A stretch of 33,775 bases of DNA from JASJCL01 sp050291585 (GCA_050291585.1 JBNKKA010000023.1:1-33775), one strand, 5' to 3'. Positions 9,134 to 17,498 are shown, numbered from the stretch's first letter. Notes: generated by a model not told the origin, from the sequence alone. Translations and numbers: made by a program.

Positions 9134-9185
9134 ATATAATTGGCTGATGCCGGTCTGGTGGGACCAACGCATCTATGAAAATTAA

Positions 9186-9248
9186 GATCGAGCACAGCGA
9201 ATATTGGATTGAGCACAACGAATAACAGATCGAGCACCGCTTGATAAT
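9186..9248 (+). repeat. Three tandem 21-bp direct repeats in the transcribed leader
   Basis: Imperfect repeats begin at 9186, 9207 and 9228, each exactly 21 bp apart and each starting with GATYGAGCAC. Copies 1 and 2 also share a following CGAATA. The third copy runs into the 5' side of the riboswitch. The spacing equals two helical turns, and the array is downstream of the predicted transcription start. In RNA, the TCGAGC of copies 1 and 3 is complementary to GCTCGA at 9257-9262 inside the aptamer. Confidence 0.6.
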
Positions 9249-9336
9249 GGCAAATCGCTCGAAAGGGCGAGACGCAAAGCCAACGGCCTAAGTTCTCAGA
9301 TTTAGGGAGAATACGGCGGCAGGGCTGCCGAGCGTA
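9236..9336 (+). ncRNA. Cyclic di-GMP-I (GEMM-I) riboswitch
   Basis: The leader carries the GEMM-I aptamer pattern. A hairpin TCGCTC-GAAA-GGGCGA (9255-9270) with a GAAA tetraloop is followed by the highly conserved GACGCAAAGCC and CGGCCTAA (9271-9291, tetraloop receptor). A second stem TTCTC/GAGAA follows, then the GGCAG..CTGCC hairpin ending in GA, as in known c-di-GMP-I aptamers. The outer P1 stem can form from CGCT (9238-9241) and AGCG (9331-9334). The ATG of the surface-protein gene is 60 nt further on. That gap has no T-tract terminator; a small hairpin CTACC/GGTAG (9357-9374) ends before the ribosome-binding site GGAGG (9384-9388). Whether it switches transcription or translation, and in which direction, is unknown. 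Confidence 0.92.
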
Positions 9337-9395
9337 GGGGATGTCCTTCACGGTGTCTACCTGCAGCACGGTAGAAAAACTTTGGAGGATACCCC

Positions 9396-10790
9396 ATGTC
9401 ACATCGCCCAAATTCCCGCTTACCCCTTGCCCGCAGCATCACCATTTTATTGTTGACCCTCTTTTGCACTGTCGCCGCGCATGCATCCGTGACCCTCGAG
9501 TGGGATGCCAACGATCCCAGCCCCGATGGCTACCATCTGTTTAGAAAGCTGGATGGCGGCGAGTACAACTACGATTCTCCCCTGGGCTCCGTAACCGGCA
9601 CCCGCTTCGTCGATGAAACCACTGAGGCCGGTGAAACCTATTATTATGTGGTCAGGGCCTATGAGGGTGACAATGAGAGTGGTGACTCCAACGAGGTCAC
9701 CTATACGGCACCGGTTGAAGATCCCAACGTCACCGCTGGCGATTCCAGTGACGACGAAGACTCAGGCGATTCTTCGAATGACACCGGCAGTGGTGACGGC
9801 AGCGATGTGACCGACACGGTCACTGATCAGGAAACCCCTGGCAGCCCCATCGGACTGACCCCCCTGCTGTCCGCTACCATGTCCGTTGACGGCCACCAGC
9901 ATACAGCCACCCGCTGGCAGATCGGCCTGGATGAAAATTTTTCCAGCCTGGTCCTCGACCTGGTCAGTAGTGTCCTTTTGACTCGCTACCAGGTTCCGGA
10001 TTTGGTCCTCGACCCCGAGACGGTCTATTACTGGAGAGCCACCTTTTTAGATAGTGATGAGGAGACCTTGGTCCAGTCCAGTCCGGCGGCGTTCGAGACC
10101 ATCACGGCAGCAGATACCGACGATAAGGATTCCAACGGCTTTGCGGATGCACAGGAGATCAACAGCGACGGAATGGATTTGGATAACAACGGGGTCAACG
10201 ATGGACAGCAGAATGACCTGGCCTGTGTCGCTACGGATAGCGGTGAGGGTCACATCGGGCTCAAGGTTGACAATAGCAACGCCCTGGTTGTGGGACTAAA
10301 ATCGGTCTGTCCCACCCAAATCGCCCAAACGCGCAACCTCCCTGAAATGACGGATTTCGGTGCCGTCAGCTTCAAGCTCTACCTCCAGACAGGCCAGACC
10401 CAGGCGACCGTCACCATTTACTTCTCCGAGCCTGCCCCTGATGATACGGACTGGTTCAAATATAACGCCGAGATGGGATGGCAGCTTTATGGCGATGCCG
10501 AGTTCAGCGCCGATCGGCGCTCGGTGAGCTACACGCTGGTAGACGGCGGCACCGGTGATGACGACGGTGTGCTAAACGGCATCATCATCGATCCAGCCGG
10601 TCTGGGGTATCGTCAGGCTGCAGATAGCGACGCAACGACCCCTACCGCCAGTACGGCATCGGGGTCTAGCGGCAGCTGCTTCATCGGTGTCGCAACTCCC
10701 AGAGCTGCGGCTTCCACAGCCGGCACCTCCGGCTTGGTCGCCCTGGTCACCATCCTGGGCGCAGGGATCCTCGGCCGCAACCGCCCCTAA
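9396..10790 (+). CDS. Secreted FN3 / choice-of-anchor-U-like surface protein under c-di-GMP control
   Basis: A 464-aa exported protein. Residues 1-30 are a signal peptide (hydrophobic ITILLLTLFC, cleavage after AHA). Residues ~31-106 form a fibronectin type III domain (SVTLEWDANDPSPDGYHLFR ... TYYYVVRAYE). A Ser/Asp/Gly-rich linker follows (~107-147), then a second FN3-like stretch (~148-236, ending in YYWRATF), an Asp/Asn-rich calcium-binding-like stretch (DMDLDNNGVND type, ~237-273), and a domain resembling 'choice-of-anchor U' (~290-403; VSFKLYLQTGQ, VDGGTGDDDGVLNGIIIDP). The end has the order Cys motif (SGSCFIG, Cys about 428), hydrophobic segment and RNRP, like protein-sorting tails. The start is set by GGAGG 7 nt upstream. 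It is likely an adhesin or matrix protein; its ligand is unknown. Transcription is probably monocistronic, from the sigma-54 promoter to the terminator at 10833. Confidence 0.85.
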   Translation: MSHRPNSRLPLARSITILLLTLFCTVAAHASVTLEWDANDPSPDGYHLFRKLDGGEYNYDSPLGSVTGTRFVDETTEAGETYYYVVRAYEGDNESGDSNEVTYTAPVEDPNVTAGDSSDDEDSGDSSNDTGSGDGSDVTDTVTDQETPGSPIGLTPLLSATMSVDGHQHTATRWQIGLDENFSSLVLDLVSSVLLTRYQVPDLVLDPETVYYWRATFLDSDEETLVQSSPAAFETITAADTDDKDSNGFADAQEINSDGMDLDNNGVNDGQQNDLACVATDSGEGHIGLKVDNSNALVVGLKSVCPTQIAQTRNLPEMTDFGAVSFKLYLQTGQTQATVTIYFSEPAPDDTDWFKYNAEMGWQLYGDAEFSADRRSVSYTLVDGGTGDDDGVLNGIIIDPAGLGYRQAADSDATTPTASTASGSSGSCFIGVATPRAAASTAGTSGLVALVTILGAGILGRNRP

Positions 10791-10832
10791 AGCAACCGCC
10801 ACCATCGCTCAACACCAGCGAGCGTTAAAAAG

Positions 10833-10879
10833 CCACCGATCTTAACCACATCCTCCGGTTAGGTCGGTGGTCTTTTTTT
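10833..10879 (+). terminator. Strong intrinsic terminator after the surface-protein gene
   Basis: A long GC-rich stem pairs CCACCGATCTTAACC (from 10833) with GGTTAGGTCGGTGG (10857-10870) with one or two internal mismatches, followed by TCTTTTTTT. It lies 43 bp past the stop codon and isolates this gene from lysS. Confidence 0.9.
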
Positions 10880-11164
10880 GTGATCGGCTTCTATGGAATC
10901 TCAGCGAGGCGTTCTATTTTAGATTTGTCAGCAGAACTTGACACCCAGAGGCAAATAAGCTACCAAACACCACTTAGACCCTAATAGTTGACGTTTATTT
11001 TTGGAATCATTGGATATTCAGATGGGAATTGCCTCTCCACCGTTGTTGGGAGTCGGTAATTCCTCTTTTAATTTCAGGCTGTGAAAGCTGCGAATGTTGG
11101 TTGTGGCCACTGGATGACGCGGCAACTTAAGCGGCCAACCCAAGGAAACGCTCCGGGACAATTC
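10880..11164 (+). other. lysS upstream region with promoter-like elements
   Basis: Noncoding. TTGACA at 10938-10943 is followed 17 bp later by a poor -10 (TACCAA), and TTGACG at 10988-10993 has no good -10 at normal spacing, so the start site is unresolved. A leader hairpin at 11025-11063 is listed separately. The long operon starting at lysS must have its promoter here, because the terminator at 10833-10879 blocks readthrough. Confidence 0.4.
11025..11074 (+). promoter_or_regulatory. Hairpin plus T-rich tract upstream of lysS, possible attenuator
   Basis: GGAATTGCCTCTCC (11025-11038) can pair with GGGAGTCGGTAATTCC (11048-11063), with a small internal mismatch and a 9-nt loop, followed by TCTTTTAATTT. 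It lies about 90 bp before the lysS ATG. I do not recognise a known riboswitch or T-box. Its regulatory role is speculative. Confidence 0.3.
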
Positions 11165-12643
11165 ATGGAAAAGACAAGCGAGATCATCGCCAGGCGTAGA
11201 GAGAAGCTGGACGAGATGAAGGCCAGCGGGCACAATCTGTTCCCCAACGATTTTCGAGTCGAGCACACCATCTCCGAGGTGGAGGCGATCTTAGCCGATC
11301 CAGAGGTGGCGGCGGATGAGACCGGGCCGAAACTATGCGTGGCCGGGCGCATCATGGCCATCAACCGTTTCGGCAAGTCGGCCTTTCTCCGCTTTCGCGA
11401 TCGCACTGGCCAAATGCAGGCCTATGTCCGCAAGGATAAGGTCGGCGACGAGGCCTATGCCCTCTTCAAACAGATGGACGTGGGAGACTTCATTGGCCTC
11501 GCGGGCACCTTGTTCCAGACCAAGACCGGCGAATGGACCCTGCTTTCAATGCGCTGTGAACTGATTGCCAAGGCCACCCGGCCCCTGCCGGAAAAGTTCC
11601 ACGGGCTTAAGGACCCTGAGAAACGTTACCGCCAACGCTACCTCGACCTGCTTATGAACGCCGATGTGCGCGAAACCTTTCTGCGGCGCAGCCGGACCAT
11701 TCAGGAGATCCGCAGCTTCTTCCTCGAGCGCGATTACCTCGAGGTGGAAACCCCCATGATGCAGCCCATCCCGGGGGGGGCCGAGGCAACCCCCTTCAGA
11801 ACCCATCACAATGCCCTGGGCATGGATCTGTTTTTACGCATCGCCCCGGAACTCTACCTCAAGCGCCTGGTGGTGGGGGGCTTCGAGCGCGTTTTCGAGA
11901 TCAATCGCAATTTCCGCAACGAGGGGGTCTCGACCCAACACAACCCCGAGTTTACCATGATCGAGTTCTATCAGGCCTACGCCACATATAACGATCTGAT
12001 GGCTCTGACCGAGGCGCTCTTCGCCCGGGTGACCAAGGCCGTTACCGGTGATGCCACCATCGTCTATCAGGGGCACACCATCCATATGGGCGAAGCCTTT
12101 CGGCGCATCGACCTGATGACGTCGCTTGTCGAGATCGGTGGTGTACCCGAGGAGATCCTTGATGATAAGGAGCAACTACTCGCCTTTGCCACCGAAAAGG
12201 GTGTAAAGCTGACCAAGACCGGGCGCATGGGCAAGATCATCACCAAGCTTTTCGATCTCTTTGTGGAGCCCAAGCTCATTCAGCCAACTTTTATTACGGG
12301 CTATCCCGTAGAGGTTTCGCCCCTCTCGAGGCGTAACGACGCCGCTCCGGACTACACCGAGCGCTTCGAGTTGTTCATTGCCGGTCGCGAGATCGCCAAC
12401 GGCTTTTCGGAGCTGAATGACCCTGAGGACCAACGCGGTCGTTTCCTTCAGCAGGTGGAGGACCGTGAGGCCGGCAACGACGAGGCCCACCTGATGGATT
12501 CCGATTATGTCGAAGCCCTGGAGTATGGTATGCCTCCCACAGCAGGGGAGGGGATCGGTATCGATCGTCTTGTCATGCTGCTGACCGATGCACCCTCCAT
12601 CCGTGAGGTCATCCTCTTCCCGCACCTAAAACTTAAGGCCTGA
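11165..12643 (+). CDS. lysS: Lysyl-tRNA synthetase (class II)
   Basis: Charges tRNA-Lys in the cytoplasm. An N-terminal OB-fold anticodon-binding domain (about residues 50-150, with GRIMAINRFGKSAFLRFRD) precedes the class II catalytic domain. Motif 2 is FRNEGVSTQHNPEFTMIE and motif 3 is GEGIGIDRLVMLL near the C-terminus, which ends FPHLKLKA. The frame is open upstream to a GTG at 11081, but the ATG at 11165 (MEKTSEIIARRREKL) fits the family start and gives the usual 492 aa; the ribosome-binding site (GGGA) is weak. It is the first gene of the envelope cluster, a common linkage in Deltaproteobacteria (lysS-lolC-lolD-bamA). Confidence 0.96.
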   Translation: MEKTSEIIARRREKLDEMKASGHNLFPNDFRVEHTISEVEAILADPEVAADETGPKLCVAGRIMAINRFGKSAFLRFRDRTGQMQAYVRKDKVGDEAYALFKQMDVGDFIGLAGTLFQTKTGEWTLLSMRCELIAKATRPLPEKFHGLKDPEKRYRQRYLDLLMNADVRETFLRRSRTIQEIRSFFLERDYLEVETPMMQPIPGGAEATPFRTHHNALGMDLFLRIAPELYLKRLVVGGFERVFEINRNFRNEGVSTQHNPEFTMIEFYQAYATYNDLMALTEALFARVTKAVTGDATIVYQGHTIHMGEAFRRIDLMTSLVEIGGVPEEILDDKEQLLAFATEKGVKLTKTGRMGKIITKLFDLFVEPKLIQPTFITGYPVEVSPLSRRNDAAPDYTERFELFIAGREIANGFSELNDPEDQRGRFLQQVEDREAGNDEAHLMDSDYVEALEYGMPPTAGEGIGIDRLVMLLTDAPSIREVILFPHLKLKA

Positions 12644-12725
12644 CCATAACATTTAAATTACAGGGCATCATCAGCGCGGTTGGATGGCTGGCAAGCATCA
12701 CACCGCCTGATTCAGGACCACTGCG

Positions 12726-13967
12726 ATGGGTTTTGAACACTTTGTCGGTATCCGCTACCTGAAGATTAAGCCCTCCCAGGCTTTCATCTCCCTGATCACG
12801 TTGCTTTCCATCGCCGGGGTGACGGTGGGGGTGATGGCCCTGATCGTGGTGATCGCCGTGATGGCGGGTTTTGAGGACGATCTGCGCGGTCGTATCGTGG
12901 GGGTTGAGTCTCATTTGGTGATTGAACGCCCCAATGAGGCCTTTCGCGCGGACAATCCAGAGGTGGCCGCCGCCATCGGCAAGCTGACAGCCCTTCGGGG
13001 TGCCATGCCCTTTGTGGAGAGCCAGGTCATGCTGCGTTCTGCCGGACGGGTGGCTGGTGCGCGCCTCAAGGGGGTGGCACCGGCCGATGCGGCCACTGTT
13101 ATTAAAAAGCTGGACGTGAGGGCACTGTCGATGCCTCTTGCGCCAGCCGATGAGGGGACCGCCACCACCGTCGCGGCTCCTCCCATGGTGCTTGGCAAAG
13201 AGCTGGCCCGCCACTTGGGGGTCATACGGGGAGATCCGCTTTACGTGGTCAACCCCCGTGGAATGCTCTCACCCATTGGTCATGTACCTGCCATGAAACG
13301 TTTCACGGTGGCCGGTTTTTTTGAATCGGGAATGTATGAATACGATAGCAGCCTGGCCTTCATGACCCTGGACGAGGCCCAGCACCTTCTGCGGATGAAA
13401 GACCGGATCCACGGCATCGACCTGCGTCTGGACGATCTATATACTGCCGAGGCTGTGGCCGCGGACCTGCGCGAACACCTGGACCCCAGCTATCACATCA
13501 AAACCTGGGGAGAGATGAACAAGAACCTGTTTTCGGCCCTGAAACTCGAGAAAACAGCGATGTTCATTATTCTGGCCCTCATCGTGCTGGTGGCGGCCTT
13601 CAACATCGCCAGTTCTTTGATCATGATGGTGATCGAAAAGACCAAAGACATTGCCATCCTCAAGGCCATGGGCGCCACCAGCGGCAGTATCCGTAAAATT
13701 TTCATTCTTAAAGGCATGGTGATCGGCGTCGTCGGTACCCTGGCTGGTACTCTGACCGGAGTGGCCATCTGCTGGGCGCTTAAACACTATCAATTTATTG
13801 AATTACCCGGAGACGTATACTATATCACCACTTTGCCCGTGGTGCTCAAGGTCCGAGACGTGATGGTCATTGCCGCTGCCGCCATCCTGATCTGTTTTCT
13901 GTCGACACTCTATCCAGCGACCCAGGCTGCCCGACTGCAGCCGGTGGAGGCCATTCGTTATGGCTGA
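12726..13967 (+). CDS. lolC: Lipoprotein-releasing ABC transporter permease (LolC/LolE family)
   Basis: Inner-membrane permease that, with the LolD ATPase, extracts outer-membrane lipoproteins and hands them to LolA. The 413-aa product has the MacB/FtsX topology. A first transmembrane segment lies at about 20-50 (FISLITLLSIAGVTVGVMAL), followed by a ~220-residue periplasmic domain and three C-terminal segments (about 280-310, 330-355, 375-400). The N-terminal 'FVGIRYLKIK' is typical of LolC/E. Only one permease gene precedes lolD, so the complex may use a LolF-like homodimer rather than LolC plus LolE. The stop overlaps the lolD start by 8 nt. Confidence 0.92.
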   Translation: MGFEHFVGIRYLKIKPSQAFISLITLLSIAGVTVGVMALIVVIAVMAGFEDDLRGRIVGVESHLVIERPNEAFRADNPEVAAAIGKLTALRGAMPFVESQVMLRSAGRVAGARLKGVAPADAATVIKKLDVRALSMPLAPADEGTATTVAAPPMVLGKELARHLGVIRGDPLYVVNPRGMLSPIGHVPAMKRFTVAGFFESGMYEYDSSLAFMTLDEAQHLLRMKDRIHGIDLRLDDLYTAEAVAADLREHLDPSYHIKTWGEMNKNLFSALKLEKTAMFIILALIVLVAAFNIASSLIMMVIEKTKDIAILKAMGATSGSIRKIFILKGMVIGVVGTLAGTLTGVAICWALKHYQFIELPGDVYYITTLPVVLKVRDVMVIAAAAILICFLSTLYPATQAARLQPVEAIRYG

Positions 13968-14673
13968 TATTCAAACCAATGCCATACCGGCCAATTCCTT
14001 GTTACGCCTGGAGGGGGTCGGCAAACATTTCAATAGCAGCGGTATACGCATCACGATCCTCGATGATGTGGACATGACCGTGCCACGCGGTGAGCGTCTG
14101 GCCATTGTAGGCGCATCGGGAATCGGAAAATCGACCCTCTTGCACATTCTGGGAACTCTGGAGCGGCCGGATCAAGGTCGCCTATGGGTCGAGGACCAGG
14201 ATGTGTTTGCCCTTGACGACCACCGCCTGGCGCAATTCCGCAACGTCACCATCGGTTTTGTGTTCCAGTTTCACCACCTTCTGGCGGAGTTCTCCGCTTT
14301 GGAAAACGTCATGATGCCGGCCCTCATCCATGGTCAACCCAAAAAGCGGGCGGCCGATGCTGCAGAAGCGGTCCTAGTGCGCGTCGGCTTAAAAGAGCGC
14401 TTGCACCATCGGGCCAGTGAGCTGTCCGGCGGCGAACAGCAGCGCGTGGCCTTGGCGCGGGCTCTGGTCCTCAAACCCGCCCTTTTACTGGCGGACGAGC
14501 CCACGGGCAACCTCGATCAGCACACGGGTGCGCGGGTCCATGAGCTTCTCCTGGAGCTTAACGCAGAGCTCTCCATGACCATGATAGTGGTCACCCACAA
14601 TCTTCAACTGGCCGCCCAGATGTCACGCTGTCTGACCTTGATCGACGGCAAACTCCAGGAAACTGCTTGTTGA
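13960..14673 (+). CDS. lolD: Lipoprotein-releasing ABC transporter ATPase LolD
   Basis: The ATPase that powers lipoprotein release from the inner membrane. The 237-aa protein has Walker A GASGIGKST, signature LSGGEQQRVALARAL, Walker B LLLADEPTGNLD and the H-loop region 'MTMIVVTHN'. The insertion-rich pattern 'FVFQFHHLLAEFSALENVMMP' is characteristic of the LolD/MacB/FtsE subgroup. The ATG lies inside the end of lolC, indicating translational coupling. Confidence 0.95.
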   Translation: MADIQTNAIPANSLLRLEGVGKHFNSSGIRITILDDVDMTVPRGERLAIVGASGIGKSTLLHILGTLERPDQGRLWVEDQDVFALDDHRLAQFRNVTIGFVFQFHHLLAEFSALENVMMPALIHGQPKKRAADAAEAVLVRVGLKERLHHRASELSGGEQQRVALARALVLKPALLLADEPTGNLDQHTGARVHELLLELNAELSMTMIVVTHNLQLAAQMSRCLTLIDGKLQETAC

Positions 14674-14698
14674 TGTTGATAAACCGCTATTGAAGTCG

Positions 14699-17428
14699 AT
14701 GTCCTTGAAAACAAAGGAAAAGAAAGTATTGAAAGACCCTTCTCAAAGCTCTCGCGGTCCTTTTGGGACCCTGCATTCGATTCGCCATATCCTTGTGGCC
14801 CTCATCGTCCTGTGCCTCCTATGCCTTGCCGGCAACAGCCAAGCGGCCGATGGGGCGGTGCGCCTTCTGATCATGCCCTTTCAGATCAATGCCCTTGCCG
14901 AGTCTGCCTATTTGGGGGAGCAGATTCCCCAGGTGCTGGGCGACTATCTGCAGGGTGAGGGCGCCCAACTGGTCGAGGCCCCCGAAGGCCAGCCGGGAGC
15001 ACGAGTCGAGGCCCTTACAACCGAAGCGCTACATCGCCTGGGTAGCGCCGCCGCTGCCGATCATGTCATCAGCGGTAGCTTTACACGTGTCGGGGACGAC
15101 TTCAGCCTGGACGTGCAAGTCCACGATATGGGCAACCCCCGGGGGGGCGCCTCCTTTTTCTTAGAGGGTCGCGGGATCGAGAACCTTTTGGGTAAGGTGC
15201 GCGATCTGGGTCGCCAGATCGGCAACCACCTCTTTGACCGCCAGTTGGTGGCCGAACTGCATATCGAGGGCAACAAGCGAATCGAGAGCGACGCCATCCG
15301 CAAGGTGATCCAGACCAAGGTCGGGGATGTATTCAATCCAAAAACCCTCTCCGAGGACATCAAGGCGATTTTTGCTTTGGGCTATTTCCAGGATATCCGT
15401 GTGGATGCCCAGGAGACACCCCAGGGCCGTAGCCTCGTTTTCAACGTTCAGGAGCGCCCCACCATTCGCCAGATCAGCGTCTCCGGTAACCGGGTATACG
15501 AGGACGAGGAGATCCTCTCCAATCTGGATATCAAGACCGGGTCGATCTTCAATATTTACAAGGTCAAGAGCAATATTCAGCAGATCGAGTCCCTCTACAA
15601 AGAGAAGAACTACCACAACGTTCATGTGAGCTACGAGGTCCACGAACTCAAGAATAATCAGGCCGATGTGGAATTTGTGGTCACCGAAGGCAAGAAGGTG
15701 CGCATCAAAACCATCACCTTCGAGGGTAATAGCGCCTATGAATCCAAGAAGCTGCGCAAGCTCATCAAGACCAATGAGAAGGGGTTTTTCTCCTGGTTGA
15801 CCTCGTCTGGCGAACTGAACCGCGACGATCTCAACCAGGATGCCGCCAAGCTGGCGGCCTTCTACCACAACAACGGCTATATCCAGGCGCGAGTGGGCGA
15901 ACCGGTGGTCGACTTCGGCGACGACTGGATCTACGTGACCTTCAAGATCGAAGAGGGACCTCAATTCCGCGTGGGCCAAGTGGCGTTGGACGGAGACCTG
16001 GTGCTGCCCAAGGCCGAGCTGATGGACAAGCTCAAGATCGGCAAGGAGGCCTTCTACAACCGCGAGGTGATCCGCAACGATATCCTACTCCTGACGGACA
16101 TTTACTCCGACGAGGGCTACGCCTATGCCGACATCTCTCCCCGGGTGGATGAGGATCCCGACAAGCTCGTGGCCAACATCACTTACCATATCGACAAAGG
16201 TTCCCAGGTTTACTTTGAAAAGATTATCATCAGCGGCAACACTAAAACCCGAGACAAGGTGATTCGCCGCCAGCTGCGCGTGTACGAGCAGGAGCTCTTC
16301 AGCGGCAAGGGCCTCAAGCGCGGGGTGCGCAACCTTTATCGCCTGGACTACTTCGAGGACGTGAAGGTCAATACAACCAAGGGTAGCGCCGATGACAAGA
16401 TGGTGCTCAAGCTTGAGGTGACCGAAAAACCCACCGGCACCTTCAGCTTTGGCGCCGGGTACTCCACCGTGGAACACTTCTTCACCATCGCCTCGGTCTC
16501 CCAGCGCAACCTCTTCGGCCGCGGCCAGACCCTGGGTCTCAAAGGGGAGTTCGGGGCCACCACCAACCGCTACACCCTCAGCTTCACCGAACCCTGGCTC
16601 TTCGATATCCCCCTGTCCGCGGGTTTCGATATCTACAATTCCGAGCGTGACAATGACACATACGACCGCGAATCAAAGGGTGGCAAGCTGCGTTTTGGCT
16701 ACCCCGTCTTCGACTACACCCGCCTCTACCTGAGCTATGGCTACGATGTGAGTGATATTTACAACGTCGACGATGAGGATGCCTCAGATAATATTAAAGA
16801 TCTGGAGGGCATCAACATCACCAGCTTTCTCAGCTCGACCCTGCGTTACGATAGTCGCGATCGGGCCTTCAATCCCACCGAGGGCGGGGACCACAGCCTG
16901 ACGGTCAAGTACGCCGGGCTGGGGGGCAATATCGGCTTCACCAAGTACCTGGCGGAGACCGGATATTACTTTCCTCTGTACAAGGAAGTGGTGGGCTTCC
17001 TCCACGGCAAGGGCGGATATGTGTACAAAAATCCGGGCATGGACCTACCCGACTACGAGCGCTTTTACCTGGGGGGCATGAACTCCCTGCGCGGCTTCGG
17101 CTCGCGGGACGTTAGTCCCACAACCATTAACGAAGACGGTAAGGAGGTCCAGATCGGCGGCACCCAGATGATCCAGTTCAACGCCGAGATCATCGTCCCT
17201 CTGGTGAAAAAAGCGGGCATCGTGGGAGTGCTTTTTTATGACACTGGCGACAGCTACGGCCCCCATGAAAATATCGATCTGTTTGACCTGCGCGAAAGCG
17301 CCGGCTATGGTATTCGCTGGTATTCGCCCATTGGCCCCATGCGACTCGAGAACGGCTACATCCTCGATCCCCTGGAGGGTGAGAAGACCAGTGGTCGTTG
17401 GGAGTTTGCCATTGGGGGGGCATTTTAA
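14699..17428 (+). CDS. bamA: Outer-membrane protein assembly factor BamA with extra N-terminal domain
   Basis: Central Omp85 protein of the BAM complex, inserting beta-barrel proteins into the outer membrane. From the chosen ATG the product is 909 aa. It has a signal peptide with hydrophobic core LVALIVLCLLCLAG ending NSQA; a ~130-residue extra domain (about 52-180, VRLLIMPFQINA to VISGSFTRVGDDFSLDVQV) resembling TolB-N/FlgO-type folds; five POTRA domains starting near 183, 254, 333, 421 and 502; and a barrel from about 580 to the end. The barrel contains the LRGF loop motif and ends in Phe (AIGGAF), as expected of the C-terminal beta signal. The start is uncertain: TTG at 14690, ATG at 14699, and TTG at 14729 (AAGGA upstream) are all in frame. 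It lies 25 bp after lolD. Confidence 0.94.
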   Translation: MSLKTKEKKVLKDPSQSSRGPFGTLHSIRHILVALIVLCLLCLAGNSQAADGAVRLLIMPFQINALAESAYLGEQIPQVLGDYLQGEGAQLVEAPEGQPGARVEALTTEALHRLGSAAAADHVISGSFTRVGDDFSLDVQVHDMGNPRGGASFFLEGRGIENLLGKVRDLGRQIGNHLFDRQLVAELHIEGNKRIESDAIRKVIQTKVGDVFNPKTLSEDIKAIFALGYFQDIRVDAQETPQGRSLVFNVQERPTIRQISVSGNRVYEDEEILSNLDIKTGSIFNIYKVKSNIQQIESLYKEKNYHNVHVSYEVHELKNNQADVEFVVTEGKKVRIKTITFEGNSAYESKKLRKLIKTNEKGFFSWLTSSGELNRDDLNQDAAKLAAFYHNNGYIQARVGEPVVDFGDDWIYVTFKIEEGPQFRVGQVALDGDLVLPKAELMDKLKIGKEAFYNREVIRNDILLLTDIYSDEGYAYADISPRVDEDPDKLVANITYHIDKGSQVYFEKIIISGNTKTRDKVIRRQLRVYEQELFSGKGLKRGVRNLYRLDYFEDVKVNTTKGSADDKMVLKLEVTEKPTGTFSFGAGYSTVEHFFTIASVSQRNLFGRGQTLGLKGEFGATTNRYTLSFTEPWLFDIPLSAGFDIYNSERDNDTYDRESKGGKLRFGYPVFDYTRLYLSYGYDVSDIYNVDDEDASDNIKDLEGINITSFLSSTLRYDSRDRAFNPTEGGDHSLTVKYAGLGGNIGFTKYLAETGYYFPLYKEVVGFLHGKGGYVYKNPGMDLPDYERFYLGGMNSLRGFGSRDVSPTTINEDGKEVQIGGTQMIQFNAEIIVPLVKKAGIVGVLFYDTGDSYGPHENIDLFDLRESAGYGIRWYSPIGPMRLENGYILDPLEGEKTSGRWEFAIGGAF

Positions 17429-17447
17429 TTCAACCAATAGTTTAGAT

Positions 17448-17474
17448 CCAGCGCTAAAAGGCCGCTGGTTTGTT
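17448..17474 (+). promoter_or_regulatory. Small hairpin between bamA and skp
   Basis: CCAGCG (17448-17453) and CGCTGG (17463-17468) form a 6-bp stem followed by TTTGTT. It may cause partial termination or an RNA-processing boundary between bamA and skp. It is too weak to end the operon with confidence. Confidence 0.25.
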
Positions 17475-17498
17475 GAGATTAGCTTTTAAGGAGGCGTT

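Noticed and set aside
9336..9395. Intrinsic terminator as riboswitch expression platform
   Set aside because: Only a 5-bp hairpin (9357-9374) followed by AAAAACTTT is present; without a T tract a terminator cannot be supported.
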